Positions 24,653 to 37,900 of a DNA stretch of 64,000 nucleotides are shown here, piece by piece (the stretch's first letter is position 1; the number at the start of each line of letters is the position of its first letter). The notes under the pieces were generated by a model. It saw only the letters and a program-made list of their open reading frames with translations. It did no database searches and had not been told where the DNA came from. Source of the DNA: Oxytricha trifallax (Eukaryota; Ciliophora; Spirotrichea; Sporadotrichida; Oxytrichidae); NCBI GenBank assembly GCA_000711775.1, contig ARYC01017122.1, positions 124,001-188,000 on the forward strand. Direction: 5' to 3'. Both the position numbers and the translations under genes were made by a program.

Positions 24653-25248
24653 TCTAATTATTATTATTAAATTATTATATATTTCAAATAAAATAGAAAC
24701 AAATAAATTAAGAGTATTTGGGTTTTGAAAAGATAATAAAACTTACTTAAAATGAAAAATCACATTAACCTATGAATTTATAAATACAAACTCTAACTTC
24801 GACTAATTTGATATAGTATTTGAATATTATATTTTTTAATCCCTAAAACTAATGTTATCTTGCAATAAATTAAATTTTATATTAGACATGGTTTCTATTC
24901 TTTTCTAAATTATCTTCTCCGAACTTTTGATTCTTTGATTTTTCTCTATAAAGGTGAATTAAAAAATAAAAACACTTAAATTGATAAAATATAATTATTT
25001 GGAGTACTCTTAATCAGTCTTAAAAATTTCTTGCGAATTAATAATGAGATCATTATATAGACTTTCTTTTTATTGTGTTAATAGCAAGTCAAGCAATTCC
25101 ATAATTTGATTTAAGTCAAATTTTTACTCTTAAACGTAACTCACTAGTTTTTAAGAATCGTTTTAGTCTATCAAATACTAGATATAAACTTTTTAATCTA
25201 CAACCGGCTATAATAAATTAATAAAAAGTGTTAAATATAATATTTTAT

Positions 25249-27648
25249 TCAGACATTAAATTTAATCTTCTAAAATTAAGTCCAACAATTTTCCTTATTT
25301 TAATAATACTCCTTGATTAAAGCAATTAATTTTTCATCTTCAATGAGACTAAAGGCTTCCTAGTATTGAGCTTATACCAGCTGTAGTACTTAGATTGCGT
25401 CTTCTTATTTTATTTTGCTTAATACCTTGTAGTTTTTAGTGAACTCGTCAAAATCTATTTGTTGGATTGCAAGCAAAAGATCTTATAGTTCTTCCATCTC
25501 TTAGATTTCAGGAGGTAAGTCTTCACAAAACTTACAAAATATTTTTTTTAAATTAAGATTATATCAATCTATAAGAGCTTTTAATTTACACAAAATTAAA
25601 ATTAACTTCCGGTATCTTAAAAAGGCTTCAATTTCTTTACTTATTTCTTGAGAAGAAATTGCACTCAGCATGTTTAAAATTTGCATGCCAACATCTTTAT
25701 TTATTTCGTAAATCTCAAATCCATTATACTGTAATGACTCAATATTTTCAGAATTAAGCTCATCTATTACTTGTTGAATTAGTTCTTCGAGGTCTTACTC
25801 TTAATTAAACAAAGTAATTATTAGATTATTTAACTTTATAGTATAAATAAATTGAAAATTATAAATAAAATATTTTAAAATACTTAATTTTCAGACAACA
25901 ACTATTCAAGTAGCTTTATTTAGGCTCCATATTTTCTATTTTAGTCATCCTATGCATCTGTAACATCTTGTGATGTATCGTCTTTTGGGTAACCTATATG
26001 TATTTATTGTTACTCTTTTTAAATTAGATCATTTAGTAATATGATGTAAAGAGAAATTAATTCATTAAAGTACATTTTAAATTTCCATTTTATTAAATTT
26101 ATTTATTAAATTATTGTAGGAATAAACTTTGATTTTTGAAATAAATTAAATTTATATTAATTAAATATTAAAAACATGGCAGTTCTTAAATTAAAAGTTA
26201 CTAAAAATTCAAAAATAAATTGATTCTATCATATGTTCCAAATTTTTAACTGGACTTTACTATAACCAATATTCTTTAAATCATAAAAGAAGAAAGATAT
26301 TTTTATTTTAAACTTATATTCTAAATAATAATAGGGAGTTTTTTCTCTAGTGAGATAAGGTAAATTTTATAAACTAATGATTACCACCGTTTTATTTATA
26401 ATTTGTATTAAATAAAGTATAATATTTAATATTTTTCCCAAATCTTAAATATTCATTCAATATTAGAAATATAATTAATCTTAAATAATTATCGAGATTG
26501 CTATAATTTCAGCTTCTAGCATTTTTATTAAATAGGGATTCTCAAATTTTAAATTTTTTTATAACTTACTTTTATTACCCAATTAGTTTACAATAATTTT
26601 TATAATTTGCTAATATTTTAAGAAATTATATAAATTATCTTTATTCACTCAATTCAATTATTTATTAAATGTTTAGAATAAATTACTTTTAGAAAAATTA
26701 TTGCAACATAAAATGTTTAATATATGAATTAGATTGAATTTTATTAAAAAATTCTATTTAAAGTAAACTAAATTAATTATAGTTTTATAAATATTTTTTT
26801 AGCTTAATTGGGGAGAAAATAGAATATATTCTATATAACTTACCAGAAATATTATTAATTGAAGCTTAACCTTCAGTTGAAGGGCTAATGTCGTCTTTTT
26901 TTGAATCTTTATCATTAAAATTTTCATAAAAAATAATTTAAAAAATATAAACAATTCAATATACAAACTTATAATTTATTATTGAAATCACTTTACTTAG
27001 AATCATCGTCATCTTAAGCATTCTTATAGGACAAGTTGCTGGGTTCGTTATGAGTGGAACTAGAATCATTAGCATTCTGGGGTAATCCAGTGCTTTTTTA
27101 TTCCTCTTGATCATTTTTTGGAGACATATTTTTGCCACCAAAGGTTTGTTGCTCTGCCTCCTCTTATTAAATAGTGTCTTTCTAACCTTAAACGTTATCT
27201 TATGAGGAATCGTTCATTTAAGTCTGATCTTTTTGAAAACGCCTAGGAGTCCGTGTAGGCGACACACCGAAAGTATTTACGCCAGTTGCCTGAGTTTAGG
27301 ATTAATCAGAGGAAGAAGAGGTGCTGATTGAATACATGTTCAAGTTTACTTAGATCAGTGCGGAGATCTCTTAAAAGTCTTCAGAATTTGGCATTTCACC
27401 CTGATTCTTGTCCAAATCTTCAAAATTGTTGAGAGATTTGTCTTTGGTGAATTAAAGGAAGGTGTCCTTCTTTTGTTCGTCGTCTTTGTAAAATTCTTGG
27501 GAAATTTTTTCATGGGGTAATAAAGGATTCACATTTATTTGAAAAAAATCAATTCCATTAAAGAAATATCAATTAGTAGATTAATTTAAATTCTAAATTA
27601 ATTCTTACATATTTTCCCATTTATTTCCCAGTCTAAGCAGTCTGTCAT
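25249..27648 (-). CDS. Complete unscrambled germline gene, 6 MDSs, 417 codons plus stop
   Basis: The start is ATG 27648 (MTDCLDWEIN). MDSs: 27648-27618, 27540-26975, 26912-26867, 25995-25883, 25806-25579 and 25551-25249, with TGA at 25249-25251. Pointers: AAATAAATG, ATAAA, AGGTTA, AATTAAG and TTAAAA. Each pair is in the same codon phase and the joined length is exactly 1254 bases. The protein has a Ser/Asp/Gln-rich disordered N-terminal half (STSSSSDQ, TPRRFQKDQ) and a helical, acidic C-terminal half (EDLPPEIQEMEELQDLLLAI and IEDEKLIALIKEYYQ) with coiled-coil character. No domain was recognised. Without IES removal the frame hits TGA, so only the spliced form is coherent. Confidence 0.85.
25552..25584. 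other. 33-bp IES with TTTTAA pointer
   Basis: Between pointers at 25546-25551 and 25579-25584. It removes an in-frame TGA (LID-stop-YNL) and is a multiple of three, so the frame is kept either way. Alternatively the TGA is a real lesion. Confidence 0.55.
25807..25889. other. 83-bp IES with CTTAATT pointer
   Basis: Flanked by CTTAATT at 25800-25806 and 25883-25889. Removal joins LLSEN to QEQDLEELIQQ in phase. Very A+T-rich, no internal coding. Confidence 0.8.
25996..26872. other. 877-bp IES with TAACCT pointer
   Basis: Flanked by TAACCT at 25990-25995 and 26867-26872. Joining restores SPSTEG/YPKDDTSQ. No transposon ends or genes were seen inside. Confidence 0.75.
26913..26979. other. 67-bp IES with TTTAT pointer
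   Basis: Flanked by TTTAT at 26908-26912 and 26975-26979. Joining gives FNNKDSKKDDI in the gene frame. Confidence 0.65.
27541..27626. other. 86-bp IES with 9-bp CATTTATTT pointer
   Basis: Flanked by CATTTATTT at 27532-27540 and 27618-27626. Removal joins the start segment (MTDCLDWEI) to NVNPLLPHEK. The pointer is long and in phase. Confidence 0.85.
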
Positions 27649-27649
27649 A

Positions 27650-28778
27650 TTTGTGTTTTTCTGTAAGTTATGGAATTTGCTTGTTGATAAATATAAAATG
27701 GATTGTAAATACTCAATTTTTATCAATTATTTACTCTTTCTTATATAAATAATGATTTTATTAAAATGTCAAATGCTAATTTTTAAATGAAAAAAATAAT
27801 ATTAGCAAACCTCAATTTTTATAATTATCACTCAATTAATTTTTTTAAAAAAATGGAAATAAACTATATTTTTATTTTTTAGAACAAAATATATTCCTTT
27901 GAAGTAAAAAATTATCTCTATCTTTTATTAATAAATAGCCTTAAATCTCTTACAGTTAATCATCACAAACTAAGAGACATTTTTCAGAATGAAATCATAT
28001 TTCAATCAACTTTGTTAAAAAGAGTTTTACAACGTCATTTTTATAATTGATATAAAAAATTACTAAAGAAATAGAAATTTTGATAATACTCCCTTAGTTA
28101 ACACTTATGATTATTTGTTATCCTATAAAATTTAATTTAAAAATTAGCTTTTAACTTCTTAAAAATAATAAAACTCATAATATATAATTTTACATTTTTT
28201 AAAATACATAATATTTTACAACAAATAGGAATAAAATTGAATATTTTAATTTCAATTATCAAATTATATGATACCCATTGATTAATGAAATCAATATATT
28301 TAATAATTATTATTTTTAAGCAAATCCTATTTTATATTATACTATATAAAAAAATCCTAATAAAATAGATAAAACAACAAATTTTTTTAGTATTAAAATT
28401 ATCGCATATCTCACATCAATGATAATAATTAAATATTGGTTATTAATATTGATCGAAAAATATTTTTTTTATAATTTCAATAAAATAATTGATTAATCAA
28501 GAAAATTTAATTAAATAGTTGTACTTATTCAATAGATCTTAATTATTATTAAAAATAGGATATAATTTAATAAAATAATTTGCAAATTTGAAGAAACATT
28601 ATTTTATCACTTATAATCAAGCTATATTTCTCATAAAGTTATCTATAAAATTTTATACGCTTTCAAATAATTTAATATTTTATTATTGTATTTCAAACTA
28701 AAAACTAATTATTTCACAAGAATATGAATAAAATTAAGATTTATTGAATTAATTTGTTAGTTTGTAAGTAAATTTGAT
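27650..28778. other. A+T-rich intergenic stretch
   Basis: No coding block or repeat recognised between the 5' end of the 417-codon gene and the inverted terminal MDSs of the vWFA gene. Presumably intergenic, eliminated DNA. Confidence 0.4.
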
Positions 28779-28927
28779 GTGAAGCTAGTTATCCATAAAG
28801 TTAACTTTAAGAAATTACTGCAGATCAGGCTTTAATGAGCAAGTTAGATTTTAGATGCATTTTTCAAGGAGAAGAAAAAAGTGGTGCAAATTTGCTCAGA
28901 GGAATTTCAAAATTCAAATATTTTATT
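28779..28927 (+). CDS. Inverted MDS (16th) of the vWFA gene
   Basis: Starts with pointer GTGAAGCTA (28779-28787), shared with 29297-29305 on the other strand and in the same codon phase. Joined, the frame reads FISDGEASYPQSQLQ, then EITADQALMSKLDFRCIFQG, EEKSGANLLRGIS. These are the middle strands and helices of the vWFA fold. It ends with pointer TTTATT. Confidence 0.9.
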
Positions 28928-31900
28928 AAAACTGATATTAAATTAATTTAATTGTAAATAATTATAGAGTAAAAAGGAAATAAATACAAATTAAAACTAA
29001 TTAAATTTTGAGATTAAAATATCTTTTATCTTATTTTCGATATTAAATATTGATGTTTATTGCAGCAAAGTTAGGAGGAACAATGAAGTAATGCATAGAA
29101 TTATCAGATCTCAAGGAAGAATTCATTAATTTAGTTCCAAACATTTATTAATGAACAATTTCAATTAAGGGGTTCTTTAGTTTAATAATGGATGGTTTAT
29201 ATTCCTTTATTTTATTTTATATTTTTTAAAAATCATTGTGTTTAATTAAAATCAGTAAATTCTTTTCAAATTTATTGCTTTATTTTTACTAATAAGTAGC
29301 TTCACCATCTGAAATGAAGCAAACTACAAATTTATCATAATTCTCTATGTGTTTTTGAATGCATTCTTTCATAATGAAATATAATTATATAGAATTTATC
29401 ATGTAATTAAAAGGCTTTGAAAAGCTTGTATTTCCACCATAAAAATAATGATTAGTCAACAATATTTTTTTTTAATTTTAATTCAATAAAATCTATAAAA
29501 TATAGCAAATTGAGGTTTTTAGCAAATTAAAATTGAAAATTATTTCTAAATTATTATAGATTTCAACCAATATACTAAATTTAGTCTAGAAGATCTAAAT
29601 CAGGCACTTTTTCCTCAAATATCTCATGAATTTCATGGTCATAAGTTAAAGTAGTAATTCTTGAATGTTTTTGAATTATAATATCATATTCATATATAAA
29701 AATATCCTAAAAGGAAGATTTTAAACTATTTATTAGATTTAAATTTAATTTTTAAAAAGTTTTTATTATTTTACCAATAAAGCTATAATTTACATTATAT
29801 TCTTTAAATATTGAACTTATATAACAAAAAATAATTATAAAGTAGGCATATATTTTAAGCTTAAAAATTATAATTAATGATAAGCTTCATATCATAAATA
29901 ATTTATAATATCTGCACAGATGATTTCCATGAAGGTCTTTACACATGCCATTAAATCATCCCATCTTTAGCCCTTCATTGAGTAACTATTATCTAACAGT
30001 AGAATGTAATGAATCTCTGAGAAAGTTTTAACTGATGCTTATTTGAAATTCATATTTACATAGAACCTTCTTTAGTATATCTCATAAAATTAATAAAAAT
30101 GAATATAAATACTCACATATAAGGCGACCAAAGTAATTCCATAGGATATTGCTAATTTATAATTTAAGTGTAGAATACTATAAATTTATAATTATTTTAA
30201 AGGCAAAAAAGGATGTTCGTGGTTAGAAAAATAACTAATAAACTAAGTTAAAATCATAAAGGTATTAATTTAATGCATATTAATTATATCTTAATTACAA
30301 CTCAATCTTGAAAAAAATCATCTATATTAAAATAGTTTCTGTTTTTGTATTAATATTTTTTTCTTTCCACATTTTCAGCTCGCTTTGGTCATCTATTGTA
30401 AATTTCCAATTTTTAAACTATGGTAATTATTAGAAATTACTCCATTTCATTTTCTACCTTTCATAGGTCACATCATTGTTATAATTCATTATATATTAAT
30501 ATATGAAATACTTATTCTATATTATAAAATTAAAGTTTTGATGAATTATTATATTGTTATCTTTTAGATCACTGCATGTTATTATAATAGCATTTCCGTT
30601 TAGATTCATATATATATATATATATAAATCTTTTAATTGAAATTAATTCTTGTTACCTCCAAAGCCTTAAATTCTATGCCCTTGAGTACACTCAATATAA
30701 AGCCCATTAAATATATTATGATAAAAAGTGTTGGCAAAATACGAAATTAGATTTGAATAAATTGATTGGTAAAAAATATTTAAATGGGTAAGGTATTAAT
30801 TCTTTTAATTTAAATGATAGATTGCCTTTAAAAACCCTGTTAATTTCTATATAATATGTGAATTATTATCTAAAAATTATATGAAAATAAATAGTATTTA
30901 AGCATAGTTAAAATATATATATATGTTCTGATCGCTAATTAATCTCTGGAAATATATAATATAATAATTACAATATTAGTTGTTATTATAATTAAGATGT
31001 ATAAAATTAATTATATTTTAATAAAAGAGTTTTAATAAAAATGAAAATTTTTATACTCATGAACTCTATTTTAAAGCGACTCATTAGGATTATGAGACAC
31101 ATCACACTAAAAACATTATTCTTTCTCTCTTATTTTTTTCAAATAATTATATTTACAAGAAATAATATAAATAGTAAAAACTGGAATTAATTATTAGAGT
31201 TTTATAGTGATTTAACATTAAAAAAGTTATTTTGATACAAATAATTTTAAGATTTTTTAAATAGCACATTATTATTAATTTATGATGATTATTATATTAT
31301 TTAAAAAACGAGAGCTGAGAATTTTAAATTTTAAAGAAATTTATATGCAAACTCGATCAAAAGAATATTTACAATATTTAAACCAATATAGTATACTACT
31401 ACCTATTTTAATTTAAATTTTTGTAATTAATAATTATTATTAAATTGTATAACTTTATTATACTTTTAATTTACTATTTCTCCTTAAATAAATTTATATA
31501 ATTAAATACATCAGATTAAATCCATCAATTGAAATTAATGAATAGTAAATATAACAAAAATTTTTGTTTGAGGAGATTAGGAGTTTTAACTGCATTCACT
31601 TAAAGATTTATGAATTATCTTTATGTTGATTTATAACAATATTATAATTCTACAAAGAGGGCAATATTCAAATATAATTATAATTTAAAATCTATAAATA
31701 TTCATCACACCCGATAAACATAATAGTAAAGAAAAAAATAAAAAATATTTATATTAATAAATAAACTTTGTCTTAAGCATTTGCATAGCTTCACCGATTA
31801 TTAAATCATCGCTCTCTAATTGAATGTTTTATTCTATTATATGGTTAATTTCATTTAGTAGATTTTACAGGAAACCCATTATGTTTGAAATTTACTCCCC

Positions 31901-34900
31901 TTGCAAACTTTACTCAATATTTATATTTTTTTATTTATAAAAAGAGGTTGGATTTTTGAATCCCTTATAAATTGAATCATATTTGGGATTGTTTCGTCGT
32001 CAATATATTAGTTCATATCAATATGCTTTGGCATGGGTTTATTGTCTTAGCCACATCTCATTCTAATGTTTTTAAAAATATTTATTCAATTATTAACTTA
32101 ATTATTCCCAAATAATTATTTTTTTCTAATTATTAATTGTATAGGAAATAAATTTAAACTTAGTAAAAAACAAATACAATTCTGAGAAAATTTAAATAAA
32201 TAAAATTTAATAATTATAACTTAAATCAGAAATTCTTTAATTAATTTAGGATGTTTTCTACTGAAATTATTCTATCATTAGGAAGATCTCTTCTAACCAA
32301 ATGAATAATGTATTATGCAGCTGCTTTATTAACTAGTTCTTTCAAGGGTTCTCCATCCGTTCTGTGTTATTAAGGTTAATTAAAAAATTGCGAAAATTAT
32401 AAGTCATTGTCAGAATCATCTGTTGTTTATTAAAATATATACAGGCATAAATATTTTTTTTTTTGATTTTCTTAGAAAGAGCAATACATATTAAATCATA
32501 ATAATATTGCTGAGATTAATGATATCTTATCTTCAATGAAAACATTACTATTACCTTATTTTATATATAAAATTAAGTCTTATATGAAACATAATAATAA
32601 AGTTGATCAAGCCATAATACTTTACAAAATATAATTGTTATATTTATATCTACTTATATTTGTAAATTAACCAATATATTACAAAATTCATTTTAAATTT
32701 CGTAATAAAATGACTAATATGTATAATATATAGTTTTATATTAAAACTAAACAGGCTTTAATAATAATTAAATCATAGTTAATTATATTTAAACTTTAGT
32801 TATATTAATATGATTGTGAACAGGGAAATTGAAGGCTCGTTATTATTTGACTTTTCAATTAGGTACTTAAGTTCTTCAAAGAAATTGTAAATTACAAGTA
32901 GTGACTTTTTTAATTTCCTAGAAAAGTTCTCCTTAATTTTCTAAATTTCATGCTTTGAGAAGTCTTTCCACTATTTATTGAATCTTTTATTGTTAAATAT
33001 AGTTTAGTATAAAAAAATGCAGATATCTACAACTATATTTTGAATTAAATGTTTAAGTTAATTAGTAAAACCATTTTAATATGATCTTATCAATAGTGAA
33101 GAATATTTTTGGATCAATAAAGTAGTCAATAATCAAAACCCCAAAACCCCTTAATGAAGTTTATAAGTGCTTTTATTTGTAAGGAATTTATTATGGGTTA
33201 GGGTTATTAATTAAATGCGAGACAAAATTGCAACCTTTTGGGGTATATTTATGATGAAGAGTACATAGATTTAGTGTTTAAACTCCGATTTTGATGTGAT
33301 GTATACAGTGAATAAGTCAAACCAGTACTTAACTATAAGTCTATTGCACTGCTCTTAAAGCTAAGTCCATCAACTATTCGCTTCTCAATTCCTTATAACA
33401 GTATAACTAAAGCAACAATTGCTAAATTCTAAGTCTTAGAGGAAGTCAAAATTTCTTTAGAAGGATAATGGCTATCTTACTAATGAAAAACTTTGAAGTA
33501 TTGAGCTCACTTTTGTCTAGATCAACGAGCTATTTTCATCGCCAGTTCCCTGAGTTAAAGATCTATGCATAATCTGTTGCAAACATTTATAAATGAAACG
33601 GTATCTTTTACAAAGGTGTTAATCGTATCAAGAGAGTAATTGATTTCACTTTTGCCATTACAGCAACAACTTAAGTTATATTTATAATTAAATCAAGAGA
33701 GCTAAATAGAATAATATTAAGTTTATTCATGCTGACGAGGCTATGTTTACCTTCAACACTTTCATCTAGAAATTATGATATAAGAGGCATAGTAATATAG
33801 AAGTATATGACTAGAAAGTCAAGGTATAAACAATAGCAATTCTTGGAGGTATTAGCGAGGATGCTGGTTTAGAAACTTATGTTATTCATCCTCGCTCTAT
33901 TAAGACAGAGCAGTATATTAAGTTCTTAGAGCAGCTGAGAGAGAAGTACCCTCAATAAGAGATTATACTATTCGTTGATAACCTTTCTGTTCATAAGACT
34001 AAAGAAACAAGGAAGAGTTATGAACAACTAAGAATAACGCCAGTGCTCAACGTACCTTAGAGTCCATAGTTTAATGTAATTGAGTTCTACTGGGATATAT
34101 TAAAAGGTCGTTACACGAAACTGCTGCTAAACCACTTAATGCATGACCTACCTATCGATAAAGTAGACTTTATTAAAAACTTAGCGAAGAGAGTAGATAA
34201 TTAATTGGTTTAAAAGTGTGATAAAAGAAGGGAGAGTGAATAAATATAAATAAGTTTTGTAATTAAGTTAATGAATATATAAATCACATTTAAAATTCTT
34301 TAGAAGGAGCTGCTTTCTCTTTCTTTTCTTCTGCTTCTTGATTTCCTCCTCCTAGGTTTCTTCTCTTGCTTCCAGCTCCAGCATCTATGTTCATTGACTT
34401 TGTAGGCTAAATATTTGAATAAAGTCTCTTGCTAACTTTATACTTTGTTTGCGACTTTCGCTCTCTGTGAAGCTTGCTCTATTCCTTCATCAAGAAGAGG
34501 CCAGTACCAGATTTTTCTAAAGATTTAAGGGTGCTTCTGCAGCTCTGATAGCTAGCTCTCACTTATCTTGATCCGTTGTTTTTCTTTATCTTCTGAAGAG
34601 ATGCTGTACCCTTTCTTATGATATTATTGAATAATTTCTTTCAAGTAATCCCTTCTTTCCTTTCCAACTAAAATTATTAAATCCGTAAGTAATTAAGACA
34701 AATCTAATAAGATATTTCAAAGAAGGCACCCCTTCTAGAAGGTGGTGACATTGTGGAGTTTTGCTTATTTAATACATAAAATTCAGGATTCTTAAAATTC
34801 TATACAGACTTACATTAATTGTTTTAGGATCTTAAAATTGTATCTGGCCTGACAAAGAGGGAATCTCATTTAATCATTGCTAGTATGCCAAAGAAATAGT

Positions 34901-37900
34901 TTCTTTAAGGTAGTTTATTTGACAACTACTACTTAGTAGGGAGGTACTGCGAAACCTCTGGGTCGCTCATAACATCATCATATAAGTTAGTCACTAAATT
35001 CTCTGGATAGTTTGGAATCTCTGCAAACTTTACATCTAAAGTTTTTAATGCTTTCTTCTCTTCGCAGAGTATAGCTCTTAGAAATAAAATTTTAGTACCT
35101 TCCATCGTTGGCAGAAACAAACCAACTACATAATAAAGGTTAGTTACTATGAGTTCATTACCTTGCTGCACCAGGCAGCGATGCAAATCCTCCTTGCTTT
35201 GCTTCTAAATTTTTTTAAACAATTCTTGTGCTTGCACTCTTTTCATTACATCATTCATTGACTCCATCTTGTTTACAGATATAAGAAATGATATTCAAAT
35301 TTAAGTTTATTGATTTCAATTATATACCTCTGTAAAACTTACTATTAAATATGGGCATCCTATAGGAGGTCAACCTCTAAGAAGGATATGGAGAAGGTTT
35401 AGAGAACTGGTTTCAAACTTGAGAGATTGATATCAATTTCTACTGTTATAGTTCCATATTTTAAAATTTAAATTGGTACTTACATAATTAGAAGCAGCTC
35501 CTAAAATACTAGAACTTAGTTAGGAGCATTAATTAAAGCTAGTACTTAATTAGGAGCACCCTAATTTTAATCATAATATCACAAAATACCTCCTAAAGCA
35601 GTACGTAATTAGTTAGGTGCACCTCCTAAATCAGTACATACCATAATAAACTTTTATTGAAAGTAAAAATGGCTACTTCCACACTCATATTTAGAGCTGG
35701 ATCGTCACATGGCACTTAATTTTCTTCTATAATACTCTAAAAACCTCCCTTGAAACCTTAATGCTTACAATGGTACAATATGATCTCTCGGATTTAGATA
35801 CAGTTTTAAATTTAAATATGAGCGCTAACATTTTAAGAAAACCAACAGTCCTCCCATCAAACTAATTGAGATGACCTTTGGTAATACTAAAAGGTGTAAG
35901 AGTTGTGAGTTGTTGTTCTTTCATACAGAACTAACAGAGCTATCGCTTGACTTCTCTGTTATTAAAATATAAAATAATTTTGTAGAAATACATATGATTT
36001 TTGAAAATTAATTATAATTAAATTAAATATAAATCAAAATCGTGGAAGTTAACGTTGACCAATTTAAACGATATTGGGCTTTTTCAATAGAAAATTTAAA
36101 TTAGCTGGACTATTTTATTTGGGGTACTATTTATTCTCATCCCTGGAGCGAGATAACTTCACTTTAATTAAACACCTCTAAATTCATTAAATTTACCCTC
36201 ACATTAAAGTAAAGTTATCTCGCTCCTGAAAGGCAATAAAATAGTACCGCCAATAATATAGTCCAGCAAATTTGGAATTTTCTATCGAAAGAGCCCAAGA
36301 TCGTTTTCTATTGGTCAACGTTAACTGCCACAATTTAGATTTATATTTAATTTAATTATAATTAATTTTCAAAAATCAAATGTATTTCTTCAATAATAGA
36401 AAATAAATAGCAAATAAATGCGTGGGAGATAGAAAGGAGAAGAAAGTTAGAAATGAAATATCTATGTAGAAGAGAAAATTGAGGTATATATTTTTGAGAA
36501 GTGTGAAAGAGACTTTACTCATAAATCTAGCTGGTACAGGCATATGAAGGTCCATAAGGAAGCTAAGCCTGCTGTATACTTAAAGCATGACAAAGTTGAT
36601 GGAAAGTATGATTGCTTTGAGTGGCATAAGCAGTACTCTCATGCAAGAGACTTGAAGAAGCATCTTTTAAAAGCCCAAAAGAAAGAGATAGAAGAAAAGC
36701 AGGGAACCTCTTTAAGCTGTTGAGCTTTAACAAGCAAGCGAATCAGAGTGTGTGAGGATTGCACGCGCAACCTCTTAACATAAGAGGTCACTAAAATCAT
36801 GATTAAAATATAATACAAGAAAATTCCAGTACTAGCATAGATTGATTTAGATACTTCTCTCTAAAGTTACTTTATTCTAGAGGACTCCTATTTCAAGAAA
36901 GTTATTAAGGATCATCAGTATGCTTACAAAGTTTATCCTATCAACTATCTCCTTAATGATGATAAGTATTAAATAGAGTTTACTATGAGTATTAAGTACT
37001 CACTCAGGCTAACTTTAAAGATTTAAAATACTTAATAAAGCTAGTTTCTGTTATCCTTGCTAATGATCATGTAGCTTTTAGGCTCCGGCTATTTGAAATG
37101 ACCTTCATAGATTTCATAATAGATTAAGCAAATCATAGATAGCTTACACTAATGGCAACCTAAACTATACAGGGTATCAAAGAGCTTCATAAGTTAGGCT
37201 TTGTTTACAGGGATTTCAATCCTGAGAATATAATGTTGAAATTTTGACCAGTAGATTTCAGCAGAGCTTTAGGATACCCCCCATGTGCCTGTAATTGTTT
37301 AAAATTCCAGGCACATGAATATGGTTTTAGATCCATTCTGGAATCCATATTCCAGAATTAAAACTGGAATTCCATTTTAGTTCTGGAATTCCAGATTTAT
37401 TCCTGGAATTTCTGTTAATATTTTATTTATGTTAGATTATATTATAAAAAAATTACTCTTGTATTTTGTATATCAAAGTAGAATTTTTAAAAATTTACTT
37501 TAATTGCTCTCTGTAATAAATAACCCAAAAGTCATATTACAATGAGAAAAAAGAGTAAATATTATAAGTGTTGGGGGGGGAAGTTTCCTGCCCCAAAATT
37601 TTATATGCACCCAAGGGGGAAAGTTTCCTGCCCCCAAAAAGGTAGTTTCCTGCCCCGTACATAAAAATATGCAATTTTTATAATTTTCAAAGAATATTTA
37701 TCATCTATTATTATGTAGTTTTTTTTTTTAATTTAGCTTCAAATATCATTTCTACCTTGATAATCAATTAAAATTTAATGAAAATTACATTAATTATTAA
37801 AAAAAACACTTATTTTAGACTTGTCAATAATATATAATTTGATAACGAATAATTATGTACCTTGAAAATTATTAATAATTAATGATGTATAGTACATGGT

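Noticed and set aside
24511..24695. IES bounded by a 14-16 bp TATTTCAAATAAAA direct repeat
   Set aside because: The sequence between the repeats is the most coding-like and G+C-rich of the area and ends in a stop, so it is unlikely to be eliminated. The repeat is noted but not called a pointer.
26956..27141. Standard-code minus-strand ORF of 61 codons
   Set aside because: It is a shadow in another frame of the second MDS of the 417-codon gene, which is open through the whole block with TAA/TAG as Gln.
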